Shown here in pieces: positions 53,296 through 64,000 of a DNA stretch of 64,000 bases; within the stretch, counting starts at the first letter, position 1; every line of letters starts with the position of its first letter. Under the pieces are notes generated by a model. That model saw only the letters and a list, made by a program, of their open reading frames with translations, had not been told where the DNA came from and did not search any database. A program made the translations under genes and the position numbers. Origin of the DNA: Piper betle (taxonomy: Eukaryota > Streptophyta > Magnoliopsida > Piperales > Piperaceae); contig JAURVB010007405.1 of the NCBI GenBank assembly GCA_033002965.1, positions 62,001 through 126,000 on the forward strand. The letters are read 5' to 3'.

Positions 53296-56200
53296 TTATT
53301 TGATGCGCAACCCTGGGACGTTCTTGAGACCCATCTTGCCGATGACAATTTTGGGAATGGCAGGAGGGTTGTCCATGCCCATGCTTCTGCTGAATTCGTT
53401 GGCCAATTGTACCAGTCGGACCTTATCGCGTCCTACATTCTTGCTTGAATTGTAATAGCCCAACCATGCTTGATAAGCAGCTTCCTTGTTCTTCATTTGT
53501 ACATGAGATAATGCACGATCAACCTGTAAAAATGATTATTCCATCAAATTCCACTGTTTGGTTAGTGCATAACAAAGAAATGACGGTAAGAGAACATAGA
53601 AGACAGATCCTTTTCTCAATACCCACCTTCTTTCTCATGTCTGGATCGACGCTTGGAGTTGGTGCCTTGGTTATCGGAAGATCATTTATGCTAGACAAGA
53701 AGAACTCCTCCCAAGGGGCAAGCAACAATATACCTTTGCCTTCTTTACCTTTCCGGCCAGTTCTACCAAGTCGATGTATGTATTGTTCTCTCTCGGAGGG
53801 CAAGCCAACCTATCCAAATCGCAAATACAAGTGAGAGATTAAAGGCCAACAAGAAAAGAAATGGAGGGCAATTACATCAAGTTATATAATGAACACACGA
53901 AATGTGAATGAGGTTTTACAAAGTAGGGAATGAAAATAGGACATTATTGAATTTATATACCTAGCACAAGAAATGAAGGGTTCATGTCAAGATGCGTAAT
54001 GCTGAAGAAACATCAGTCCTCCATATGTTATGACGTGACTTTTTAATGCACATTTAAAATTAATAAAGAGATTGAGCTTAACTCGTATTGTCATCTAACC
54101 TGGACAACAAGGGTGACATCAGGATAGTCAACACCACGGGCTGATACATCAGACGTCACAAGTATAAGTCCTTTTGATCTCCTGAATTCATCAGATACCC
54201 TGGTTCTATAACTTTGAGGTTTTCTGGAGTGAATTTCTCGAACATTAAGATTAAGCTCAGCAAGAAGCTCAGAAACGAGCCTAGTGACCATTGCAGTTGT
54301 ACAGAAAACAAGAACCTACATAAAAATATGGTAAAATTAGAGAATATCAGTACGATTCAGATATTCATATATCATCATATATACGTTTTTTTTTAAAATT
54401 CAGCATACGAAATTACAGTGTCAAGTGTCCAGACTCGTCCCTGTTAAGCTACCTTGTAATCAGCCTCCTCTCCAATATGCTCCTTCAAAATACTGTAAAG
54501 AAGAGCAAAATGCTTGTCCAGTGGTGCAACTAGATGCATTTGTTTAACCTGCAAAGAATACATCACATAAGTAAAGGCAACTCCATCAATAATACTATCA
54601 TTAATTCTCAAGTACCTGTGTATGAGTTTCTTCACTACCCTCTTGAACAGTATTTATAAATTCATAATCCCTTTTCAAAGCAATGAGACCAATTTGTTGG
54701 ACCTGTAAACCAGAAACAACTTAGACCCTGTTATAATAGTATACAACATCCATCACATAGAGAAGGAAAGTGATAGAGACATGGGCAGACAGCCAGACCT
54801 CTTCAGGGACAGTAGCTGAAAATAGAAGACTTTGTCGCTGCTTGGGGATAGCAGCAACTATTTTTTCAATATCTTTCCGAAAACCCATGTCCAACAAATG
54901 ATCAGCTTCATCTAGGACAAGGACCTTCACCCCCATTAAACGAGAAGCAAACCCAGGTGTATTCTCAATATGATCCCTAAGTCTTCCAGGTGTTGCTACA
55001 AGAATCTGCAATCCAAATAGTAAGAAAGAATGCAACCTTAAAACAAACTATCCTTTTTGTACCAAACAATTCTACCTGGCAAGGGTTTGCTTGCATGCGT
55101 TTCTGCTCTAGAGCTAATCTTGTACCACCAATTACAACTTGCACCCCAATAGAGGGGTGAAACTTTAAGAGCTTGTTAGCTTCATTAGAAGCTTGGGTGG
55201 CTAGCTCTCTAGTTGGGCATACAATAAGTACATTGACAGGGGGTCTCTTGTTGTCACGGTCAGGTGGAGGTACCTTTGCAACAACTTCTATAGCAGGAAG
55301 CTGGAAATTAGAAAAAAAAATCATTGAAATGTAAGGAGGGAAAGAAACCCCAAATATTTAGAAGATTAACAGCATGGAATTCTCCAATTTTCAGATGAAA
55401 AAATCAAAATTTATACCAAGAATGCAACAGTCTTTCCAGTTCCCGTTTTTGCCTTCGCCAAAACATCCTTTCCTACAAATTTTACCAAAGTCAAGATACT
55501 TTCTTCTTAAAAAACATCCAGATAGTAGACACCTTCAAGTGTAATACGGAGTTTGTATACCCTTAAGTATGAGAGGTAGCGTTGCTTCCTGCACCACAGT
55601 CATCTTCTCATATCCAGCCTCTTTTATTCCTTTCAGTGATAAGGGGGATATAGAACACTGATCGAACCTGCAGAAAGCACAGCAATGTCATTAAAGAGAA
55701 AATTATTAACTAAAAATAATACCACTCAGAAGCTAACACAACTATATTTGTGATTGTTTAGAATGCTGGAATACACTGAATTTAAGTTACGCCATAATAT
55801 TAATACATAAAATCCTCCTCTCCCTTTATTAACATCCGACGACGTAGAAAGACACAATATAACAAATGTTTCCAGAGCTATAAGACAAGAAATAAAAGAC
55901 ATCATTAAGAATGCCTCTTAGGGGCATTTGATTCTCAATGAAAATAAACATAAGTTTAAAGCGAAGAAATAGCTGCATGTCAAAGTTTACATCTTGAAGA
56001 ATCAAACGCGGTGCACAAAAAAATCTTAACTGTAAGCATAAGTACACTATGATTGATGTCCTAAAAAATGCGCTAGTTATCTCTCAGCTAAAGTCTGCAT
56101 TTTGCACCCCACAACAGAAACATTATGACATCACAATTAACAGATAAATGCAGACTCTACAAACCTGGTTTCACTCAAATATGAATCGCTTTTTCCATTA

Positions 56201-57078
56201 GAAGTACTCTTCGGGGCCATCTCCTTCCTATTAATAGTTTCTGATTCCACTTTACAAGCACCACCCTTGAACAATTCAATATCGCTATCACTTTCCTCCT
56301 CTTCGCACTCCCCCAAACCAGGCAAATCTCCAATATCATCCTCATCATCATCCGACTCCATTATCCGACGAGCTCGTTTTCCCGGCGCTTTACTCCGTCG
56401 TATGAAATCCCCATCATCCCTTACAGGACTGAGCTTCGAGCCACCACATCTCCCACCCCTTAAAGAAAGTTCATCCCTTGATCGCAACCCAGTCGGCCTC
56501 TTTCTCGAAGAGAAAACCTTATCCTCGTCATCAACATCATCGTCATTGTCGCTATAGAGCTTGCTAGCCCTCTTGGATGGCAGGCCCCTCGAACTTCTTC
56601 GACCATAATCATCGAAATCGTCATCTCTTGACCTTCTCAAAGACGAAACCCCGTCCCTCCCACCTCGCCGGCCCCGTCCGCTGCCCATGCTGCTCTCTCG
56701 CCCGGAATCCTCGTCGCTCTCGCTGCTCAACCCAAGGCTAAGCGAGCTAGTATTGATCCCGCCAACCCAATCGCTAAGATTGGCCTCGTCTTCGATCAAA
56801 GTCTTGGGCCCTCCTCCCCCCGTCCGGACAAGCTCCCCGTCTGAAACTCCCCGCCGGAGCGTCCGGCTTCCATACGAATCCGAGCTCCCCCTCCCGCCGT
56901 CGTATCCGTGGCGGCCGCCGCCGCGGGGACGAAGCGGCCGGGCAGAGAATGGGCGGAGTCCGACGCCTTCGGGGAAATGGCGGCTCAAATTAAAGGTGAG
57001 GAGCGTCGGAGGGAAGAAGACGCCACGGCCGAGGACGACGGCGCGGAGGAAGCGGCGGAAAGGAAGTTGGCGGAGCAT
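53296..57078 (-). CDS. DEAD-box ATP-dependent RNA helicase (RH25/RH26/RH31 type)
   Basis: An ATP-driven RNA-unwinding enzyme. Ten exons on the minus strand: 57078-56165, 55667-55561, 55472-55417, 55300-55076, 55005-54799, 54702-54616, 54548-54453, 54315-54100, 53809-53627 and 53523-53296; total 2319 bases, 772 residues, in frame throughout. Residues 1-40 are rich in Arg and hydrophobics ([19 protein letters not shown]), compatible with organelle targeting; up to about 300 follows a low-complexity region with acidic and RG/SR-rich stretches. Motifs: Q motif region [14 protein letters not shown], motif I AKTGTGKT (about 345-352), PTRELA (about 388), ATPGR, DEAD (about 466-469), SAT (about 497-499), [10 protein letters not shown] and [10 protein letters not shown] (about 648). 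The core motifs are intact. The tail ends KNVPGLRIK. The subfamily comes from overall layout; organelle destination is inference. Confidence 0.95.
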
Positions 57079-59726
57079 AGCGGGTAGAATTCGTAGGAAG
57101 CGGTGGCGACGGCGGCAGCCGGCGGTGGTGGAAATGAAGGAGGGTTTTAGTGGACGGGGGGTTTAGGGGAGGCTGGTGGACTCCTCTTTCTCTTTTTGCA
57201 CACAAAATAAGTGGTCACGGTCCAAGCTCAGGCAAACAATTCCGAGGTTACAAAATTTAACAAGTTGATCAATTTCCCTATATCAAGTGTTTTTGTGTCT
57301 TTTAGATGAGCATGAATTTCTTTAGTGTAAGTTAAATTAAGGATTGTTTTGACAAAAAAACACACAAGACAGTCCTTTAAGAAGAAGGGGAAAAAAGTAT
57401 TATATTTCTGTCTCCACTGCTAATGAGCCCTTCGACATACTCAATGCAAGCCAAGTTGGAGTTTGTGACAAACACGGGCACCAGTTTATTCTAATAATCA
57501 GCTGTAAGCATCCGTCGTTACATGCTGTATTAACAATCGGAACATTATTAGAAGAAATATATATCTTTGAGGGGTTTCTTCCTGTATCTATTCTTCCTAC
57601 ACTTATAAATTCACTTAGACTAAAAAATAAGGCATTGGAAGGATTTTTTGATCTTTTAATATTAATAAGTTGAGTATTTCACTCATATATCATATGAAAG
57701 GGAAAAAGATTTCTAAGAGGCCTTACAACAACTGAAGTGCTGGAAATAGTATCAGTTTATTATTGAAATTTTTAAAGTGTCATTGAAAATATTTAATAAA
57801 TGGTGTCACTTCTCATTTGATCTAAGAGTTACGTTAGTTGTAAGACCTTTCAAGAGATTATTACTCTTCAAATTGAATGCCTCTACTTCTTGCATATGTT
57901 ATATATCACAAAAATTATGCATACATTATAACATTATTCCTTGTTGATTATAATCATTCAGCCAATTACATTTCTTAAGGAAATTTTTAATAATCTTAGG
58001 AATATAAGTTACTATTTATAGTACATGCAATAAAAATTTAATTCTAACTTTCAATAAACACTGCAAAATCACTAGGATTATCATTTTTTTATTTGCATGT
58101 TCCAGGCAAGACTAGCCATGAATGTCTAAACTTTTTTTTTTGCAAATAGCTCAATTGAGGGGCAAGCATTAGACAGAAATTTAAGTACAGCTTAAATCAA
58201 ACGGGTATAAAGCATTGTCCCGCAATGTGCAAAAAGTGACCCACTACGCTGACTCAACACTCGAGAGTACAACCTCACCGAGCATTATGTCACCGGGCAT
58301 TATAAGCGAACATATGATGGTCCTGCTTGTAATATATAAGCTTCGGAATGTCACTAGCCGTTTTGGGGGTTTTTTCTTATGGTTGAGACTTATAATCGTA
58401 TAATAATTGTTCAGTTTCTAGTTTTTTCAAATCTTAGGGCGTCAAGTATCGCTAACATCTCCGATATCTGTAGGTAGTCATTTTTCTTTTCATAGAGACT
58501 TAACTAAGCCAACAATGACCGTAAGAATATGTACTTGCTCAACCGGAAATTCCCCAAGGCTACATGACCTAACGAAAATTCCTCATCATTTTGGTACTAA
58601 ATCTCTTTTTCCAAGATAACAAGCTTGTCGATCATGGCAACAAAAGGGCAGAGAGCGGAACTGCGCAGTTAGATATAAGTTAAGCATGAAACTTTACGTC
58701 GAAGAGCCCATGATTACCGAACTTGGACTCGATGTTTATCTTGCCCCTAGCAGCCGGACTCCACCATCTCTCCCAAAGAAGTCCCACAGGAAGGTGATAA
58801 AAGTACCTCCGCCCAGCAGAAACCGCTACAATCAGCTCCAGCAGAGCACAGGGGTGGAAGATTGGCAAGATTGATGAAGAATCCCCCTTGCATTAAGAAG
58901 GATGTGAAGGTGGATTGAGGGCTGCATTATACGCGACGAATATCTCTTAGAAATTAGAAACTGAATGAAATGATCCTACATCCAGCTAACACAAAAAGGA
59001 CAACGGTTTTCGTGTTAAACGTAAATAAATCAAATACATACAGAATATCGCAATTGATAACTAATGGAGGGTAAAGACGTGTTATCAAATAAAAAAAAGC
59101 ATGTTACAAATAGATATATCAAATACATCTAAGTAGCAAATTATTCAAGGATGAAATTTTACACAAGTAAATATGACTTTTAAAATTGAAAAAACAATCG
59201 TTTGAAAATGATATTACATCATTCACACTTCTCGTACTTCCCTGTACAATCAATACAGACAAGCAGATACAGATGCATATTTAACAAAGCCATTCATTGC
59301 CAAGGTTTTCAACCAATGCATCAGCTTCTCACCCGCATGTTACACAGAATACAGATTCTCTTCTGTCTTGTATAAACATGCAATGCAGTATAGATGGCAG
59401 AATCCGCAGCCAACAACACAAGGTGGATAAATTACTCATTCCAAAATTACATTCCACGATCAGGAAGGAAATGAACTAATTATCTATATTTCATCCACAA
59501 AAAGTACATAATAATATCCTGGCCGCAAGCACTAGGACAGAACTTACACGGTCACTTTCGTATTATCAGATTCTTATTCAGATAACGCACATGCAAGCAC
59601 GCTATGCCATCACACAAATTTTTTATATAATCAACGAAACCATACACGATGTGTTAAAATGTTCCACAAAAACACATCCAGTAAATGTACCCAATGAATG
59701 GCACATGTAAATGATGCAATACTCAC
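57079..59726. other. Intergenic space between the helicase and PP2C genes
   Basis: The first 100-150 bases are the helicase leader. The rest is AT-rich. Short open frames on both strands near 58680-58874 overlap one another and have no recognisable domain. The last few hundred bases before 59727 probably hold the PP2C 3' untranslated region. Confidence 0.4.
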
Positions 59727-62700
59727 TCATATTCCACTCAATTCCCCCTGATCCGGCACATCAACATCCATCTCTGTGTTTTCGTGGTGAAATCTCACCA
59801 CAATGCATGTAATGTTATCAGCACTTCCCCGGGTGAAAGCCGCCTCAGTTAATTTGCGAGCGGCTGACTCTGGATCATCTTCTGTTCTCGCAAGAGAGAC
59901 AGCATCCTTCAACCACAAAAACAGAAAGACAATTATGATGCCCACTCTTCGGTGAGAAAACTATTCAGTAAGTATATAGACAACAAATCAGCTATCAGAA
60001 GTCATTTTAAATAAAATAAACGTTCATATCTAAGGCACATAATTTTCAGCCAGATGTCATCTCAAAAAAGTAAAAAAAGAAATAGAATGGACGGTAAACA
60101 TCTTCCACATGGCAAAAAAAGGAAGGGAAAAGATAGAGAGACCTCATTTGGCACCACATCCCACAGTCCGTCACTTGCCAACACCAAAAACTCCAAGTCC
60201 TTCTCTACCTCTTGTTCCTACAAGATATATCTAAGATAATAAATAGTCACACAAAGTACATATAGATACCATAAGCAATAATAAACAATGTTGAACAGAT
60301 GGGCCAAGAAACCATGTACTCATACTGAACGGTTTCTATAAGAACCTTCTTTAGGATTACAAATGAGTTCAGAAATGTGAAGCATACCTTGGTATAGGTT
60401 AATAAGGGTACAAAAAGGAAGCATACAAAACTTAGTGACAAAATCATCATATACTTCTCAACTAAAGGAGAAATCAACTGTTATCCAAGCCCTTGCCACA
60501 TAGCATCAAGAGAGACGAAAAAACTCACGCAAGCTTAGAAGGCCAAAAAACAACCAAGATGTCCCCCCAAAACACTTGGCTGCATGTGGCAAACAAACTG
60601 AAACTTAAACTAATCTCTAACGATTCTAATTTGAACTAGACAATAAAATTTCGACATTTTTATTATGATTTTTATTGTCTCATTCAGATTATGATCATTA
60701 TAGATAATATTAGAGTAACCTGGTTCCGTATTAAAAGATGGGGTGGACTAACGACGTTAGCGAGGCTATTTGTCATGGGCCAAGGAAAACACTTGGGCGG
60801 GCTAAGGCTAACAACGGGCCAAATGTAAGAATTTCAAGGATAAAATTTTCTAAGGTAGGTGGATTGTGAGATCCCTCAACTTAGTCCTACATTAAATACT
60901 TACTGAAGTAAGATCCTGTTATTTTTGGAACATTTTTTGCACACTTCATCAATTAAAGTCAACTAAGTAGTTTGCCCAAAATAAATTTGTAAAATCAAAT
61001 TTATAAAATACATTCATTATTTAGGACATTAACGCAAAGCAAGAGCACAAAAGCAAATCCTTAATTCATGATAACTTGGATTTAATGAAATTAATGAAAT
61101 TTTATTAAAAGAACATTACCTGAATCTCAGGCTCCGCCACCACAAACGGCTTTAGCATGCGGTTTCCAAAAGCACGAGACATAGCCAACACACCTCCAAC
61201 CCTCCAAGTACCTAAAATAAACCGCGCAATACATTTCTTGTTTCAACAAAAATATGCCAGCATATCCATGGCACAAGCTTAGAAATGGACAGTTCTATTC
61301 TTCAATGACTAGTAGCTGACTCTACCCCATGACAAAAATACAAACTAACAATCTAATGACAAGAAAATCATTTTAAACTTTGCACTATATCTCTAGAAAA
61401 AAAATGAAGATGTAGCATCATCTATAATAAACAGTTCTTTCTAAACATAGATATTAAAAGGTTTGATTGTAACCTCACCAAGTCATCAGCTTAGGGATAT
61501 TAACCAAATTTAACAACTCAAAAATAGGCCAAGACAACGAATTGCATCATATAACAAATAAAATGCGGGTAAAATATACAGTAGATTGCTAGGGTGGGGA
61601 AAAATCCTTACCAGCCCATATAACAACTCCACCAGCATTTTCGATTCTCTTCCGCTCATCACTTCTATTTGGTTTATGATCATCCGAGAGGGCAATGGCT
61701 ATAGATTTAAACAAACAAATCAGTTACATGTCCATATCTTTACTATATATGACATCATCATCCACTCATAATAAAGATGGTATTTAAACTTTTCAAAATG
61801 GGCAACAGATGTATTACTTAAGTTTTTTTGATCCTTTCCTTACTACTTCACTAAAATCAATTTATACTTCCTCAATAGCTTGAGATAATGGTAGAATCAT
61901 ATGACTAAACTCTGTATTGAGATTTGCTCGTTGATGTACAATTTGGACTCGCAAACTGAAAATTTTCACAAGAAAAATTTAAAGGACAAAGAATAATCAC
62001 ATGAAAACAGGTACAAGTGATAATACTCAACAAATACCTTTGCCAGCTTTTGATATAACAGCACGCGAATCACCAACATTTGCTACATACATATGGCTGC
62101 CAACAAGTACTGCCGTAGAAGCTGTTGAACCATCATCTCTAAAATTATTAGTTTCTTGCTCAATAAAATCTGTGTCAGTCCTCATGTATGTTTCACCTGC
62201 GATTCCACAGGGAAAGCAAACAGATAAACTTTTAAATACACATCACATCAACATGGCCCAGCAAAAAAATAAATATATATAACAATACATACTTAAAGCC
62301 AATTTAGTATCTGTTGCAAATTGTGGATGCCTTACGAGATTCTCAAATAGATGCTTCTTTAAATATTCAGCAGCAAGGGGGCCACCATGGCCTATTGAAT
62401 AAATTATAAAAGATAAAGTCAGAACCAGTACTTAGACCACAAAGACACACACAAGTAGATAAATAGAAAAGGAGAGAGAACCATCAAAAATTCCAAACAT
62501 GCAAACTTCTTGGCCATTTATTGTAGTCATCTTGACATCAAAAAAATCTTCCATGCTTGCCCTCTTTCCCCGGAAGCTAGCATATCCACAACTAAGCCGT
62601 CCATCATCACTGTCGGATGAACGCCAACAGCATTAGATACAAACCCGGAATTCAAACAACCTCGGTTGAGCATTGTTGAAGCCATGCAACAGTAAAATCA

Positions 62701-63308
62701 TAAAACCATGGTAAGCATGAAAAGACATAGTATTACGAATGCAGCAATTTCCAACCATATGCATTTATGTATTTATGTCGATAGCCAGTATCACACTAAT
62801 GTTCTCTTTTTTCTAGCAAACCAATTACATTAGCAATCCCATTAAAGATAATAACTTAGTTAAGCACGACACACTCTCTAGATACTTAAAACAAATGTGT
62901 CAACGTTAGCAGGTCCAAAACTGCTTTCCTTCAATTAGGGACGATCAACAGCAAAACCAAATCATCACATCGAACATTAATATTCAGAACACCGACTAAA
63001 TGAACGTGCAAAAAAGGTACTCGAAAGTACCTTTTCCAGCCCCCACTGCCATAGCCGCCGCCATCAGCATCATCCTTCTCCGACAAGACACTCGAGACCG
63101 CCCCGGTCGCAGCCACAGTGCTGGCATCAACCATCATCGTGTTCCCCACCGCTCTAAACCCCCGATGCAAACACAACCTCAACCTCAACCCCAATCTAAC
63201 ATCCAAATCCCCACCCGCCCACAGCAATCGCACTCCCCGACCTCCGATTCCGACACCTCCCGCCGCCAACCGGAAGCCAGCGCTCAAAATGCTATCGCTG
63301 CATACCAT
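59727..63308 (-). CDS. Protein phosphatase 2C, PP2C 76-like
   Basis: A metal-dependent Ser/Thr phosphatase. Eight exons: 63308-63031, 62609-62482, 62391-62293, 62196-62038, 61698-61612, 61211-61120, 60217-60143 and 59906-59727; total 1098 bases, 365 residues, in frame throughout. Motifs in order: [24 protein letters not shown] (metal-binding Asp/Gly about 135), [55 protein letters not shown] and [11 protein letters not shown]. The preferred start at 63308 gives MVCSDSIL and a leucine/arginine-rich leader (about 57 residues) ahead of MMVDAS; this resembles, from memory, the N terminus of Arabidopsis PP2C 76, and may be an organelle-targeting or membrane segment. The alternative start at 63137 would remove it. 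The C-terminal tail after the phosphatase core is short (about 20 residues). Confidence 0.94.
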
Positions 63309-64000
63309 CTACGACTCTGCCTCCCAACCTTCTAAAACCAAATAAGCAAACACCAAATCGCAACCAAAATTCAACCACACAACCCGCAAAACTGCAAGAA
63401 GAGCTACAAACGATCTAACTAATTAAAAAACGAGGAATCTCCACTTTCCAAACAATAAAAGCAAAACAAGGAATCTCCACCTTCCAACCAAAAACCAAAC
63501 ATGCAAACACCGAATCTCCACCCAAAAACAAACTCAACCACAAAACGAGATCCTCAATCCTCACAAAAACCTTAAAAAAGTGCAGAGTAGAACAACTACG
63601 GCCTATCCAGCTAAACAAAACAATCAAGGAACCTTTACTAATAATAAGAAGGGTGTAATGTGACCAGATCTTCGATATGGGAGGGAAGTTGATGAAGGAA
63701 TAAGGGGATAGTGTGTGATGGGGAAGACGATCGGAGGTCGGAACCCTTGGGAGGAGGGCAGCGGCGATCGGAGGGGGAAGGTGCGGGTGGCGCCGAAGTG
63801 GGCGGGCGAGCTGGCAAGGGAAGGAGGCGAAGTCGGAACGCGTGGATTTCGCATGGGCGTTGGCTGTGTACTGTGTAGTCTTCGGTGCATCAAGATCTTG
63901 CAAAAACAATTAAATTTTTTCCTGGAAAATTATATCAAAATTTAATAAAAAATAAGTATTTTAAGAAAAAATATAAATTCAAAGCTAGAGATTTTTTTTC
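63309..64000 (-). other. PP2C 5' leader and promoter region
   Basis: On the minus strand, cgtag immediately precedes the ATG at 63308, and a possible donor lies near 63630 (gtaaag|gttcc), so the leader may hold an intron. Upstream, GC-rich DNA to about 63890 contains open frames starting at 63890; these probably lie in the leader and are not separate genes. A 36-bp word is repeated at about 63430-63490 (ggaatctccac). Confidence 0.4.

Noticed and set aside
58680..58874. Overlapping 62-codon open frames on both strands
   Set aside because: Almost exact sense/antisense overlap with no domain, start context or splice signal to favour either.
63415..63909. Long minus-strand open frame upstream of PP2C
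   Set aside because: It lacks an ATG at its first codon, has no recognisable domain, and lies where the PP2C leader is expected. Treated as leader DNA.

Overview
This window is nuclear DNA from a flowering plant. The evidence is plant-specific genes (plastid ATP synthase b', plastid pyruvate kinase, a dirigent pair, a CDPK, a POB1/LRB-type BTB protein), GT-AG introns with AT-rich interiors, and long AT-rich intergenic stretches with TA microsatellites and small transposon remnants. GC-rich 5' exons beside AT-rich introns hint at a monocot outside the grasses, but this is only an impression. I see no prokaryotic, viral or CRISPR-type system.

Layout, left to right: a POB1/LRB-like BTB-BACK gene (minus, 981-5165, six exons); 8 kb of intergenic DNA with a block of duplications near 11.0-12.0 kb; an intronless GH18 class III chitinase (plus, 13354-14267); a decayed and a near-complete dirigent copy in tandem (plus, 17.05-18.60 kb); a complete plastidial pyruvate kinase of the beta type (minus, 19245-23955, 12 exons); a CDPK pseudogene (plus, 24.58-28.41 kb); a 918-bp foldback transposon with terminal inverted repeats (28629-29546); a broken RING-H2 fragment (32.4-32.65 kb); a polypyrimidine tract-binding protein gene (plus, 37128-41075, with a leader intron from about 35.86 kb); a PLIP-type plastid lipase (minus, 43520-46651); a 4.8-kb stretch rich in repeats; chloroplast ATP synthase subunit b' (minus, 51480-52109); a DEAD-box RNA helicase (minus, 53296-57078, 10 exons); and a PP2C phosphatase resembling Arabidopsis PP2C 76 (minus, 59727-63308, 8 exons).

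The genes do not form one pathway. Three serve the plastid (pyruvate kinase, ATP synthase b', PLIP lipase); the others act in ubiquitin ligation, RNA processing, signalling and defence.

The most striking pattern is a set of single-base losses, nearly all in short homopolymer runs, that break the frame of otherwise well-preserved genes (BTB, chitinase, second dirigent, PTBP twice, lipase). In each case the exon lengths I read by hand become divisible by three once those bases are counted as missing. Uncorrected long-read assembly error is the simplest explanation, though true mutation cannot be excluded. The pyruvate kinase, ATP synthase b', helicase and PP2C genes are in frame throughout. The CDPK and the first dirigent copy carry further damage and are probably real pseudogenes. 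The best biological lead is a candidate in-frame stop exon next to a long CU-rich tract in a PTBP intron, which would fit self-regulation by splicing.
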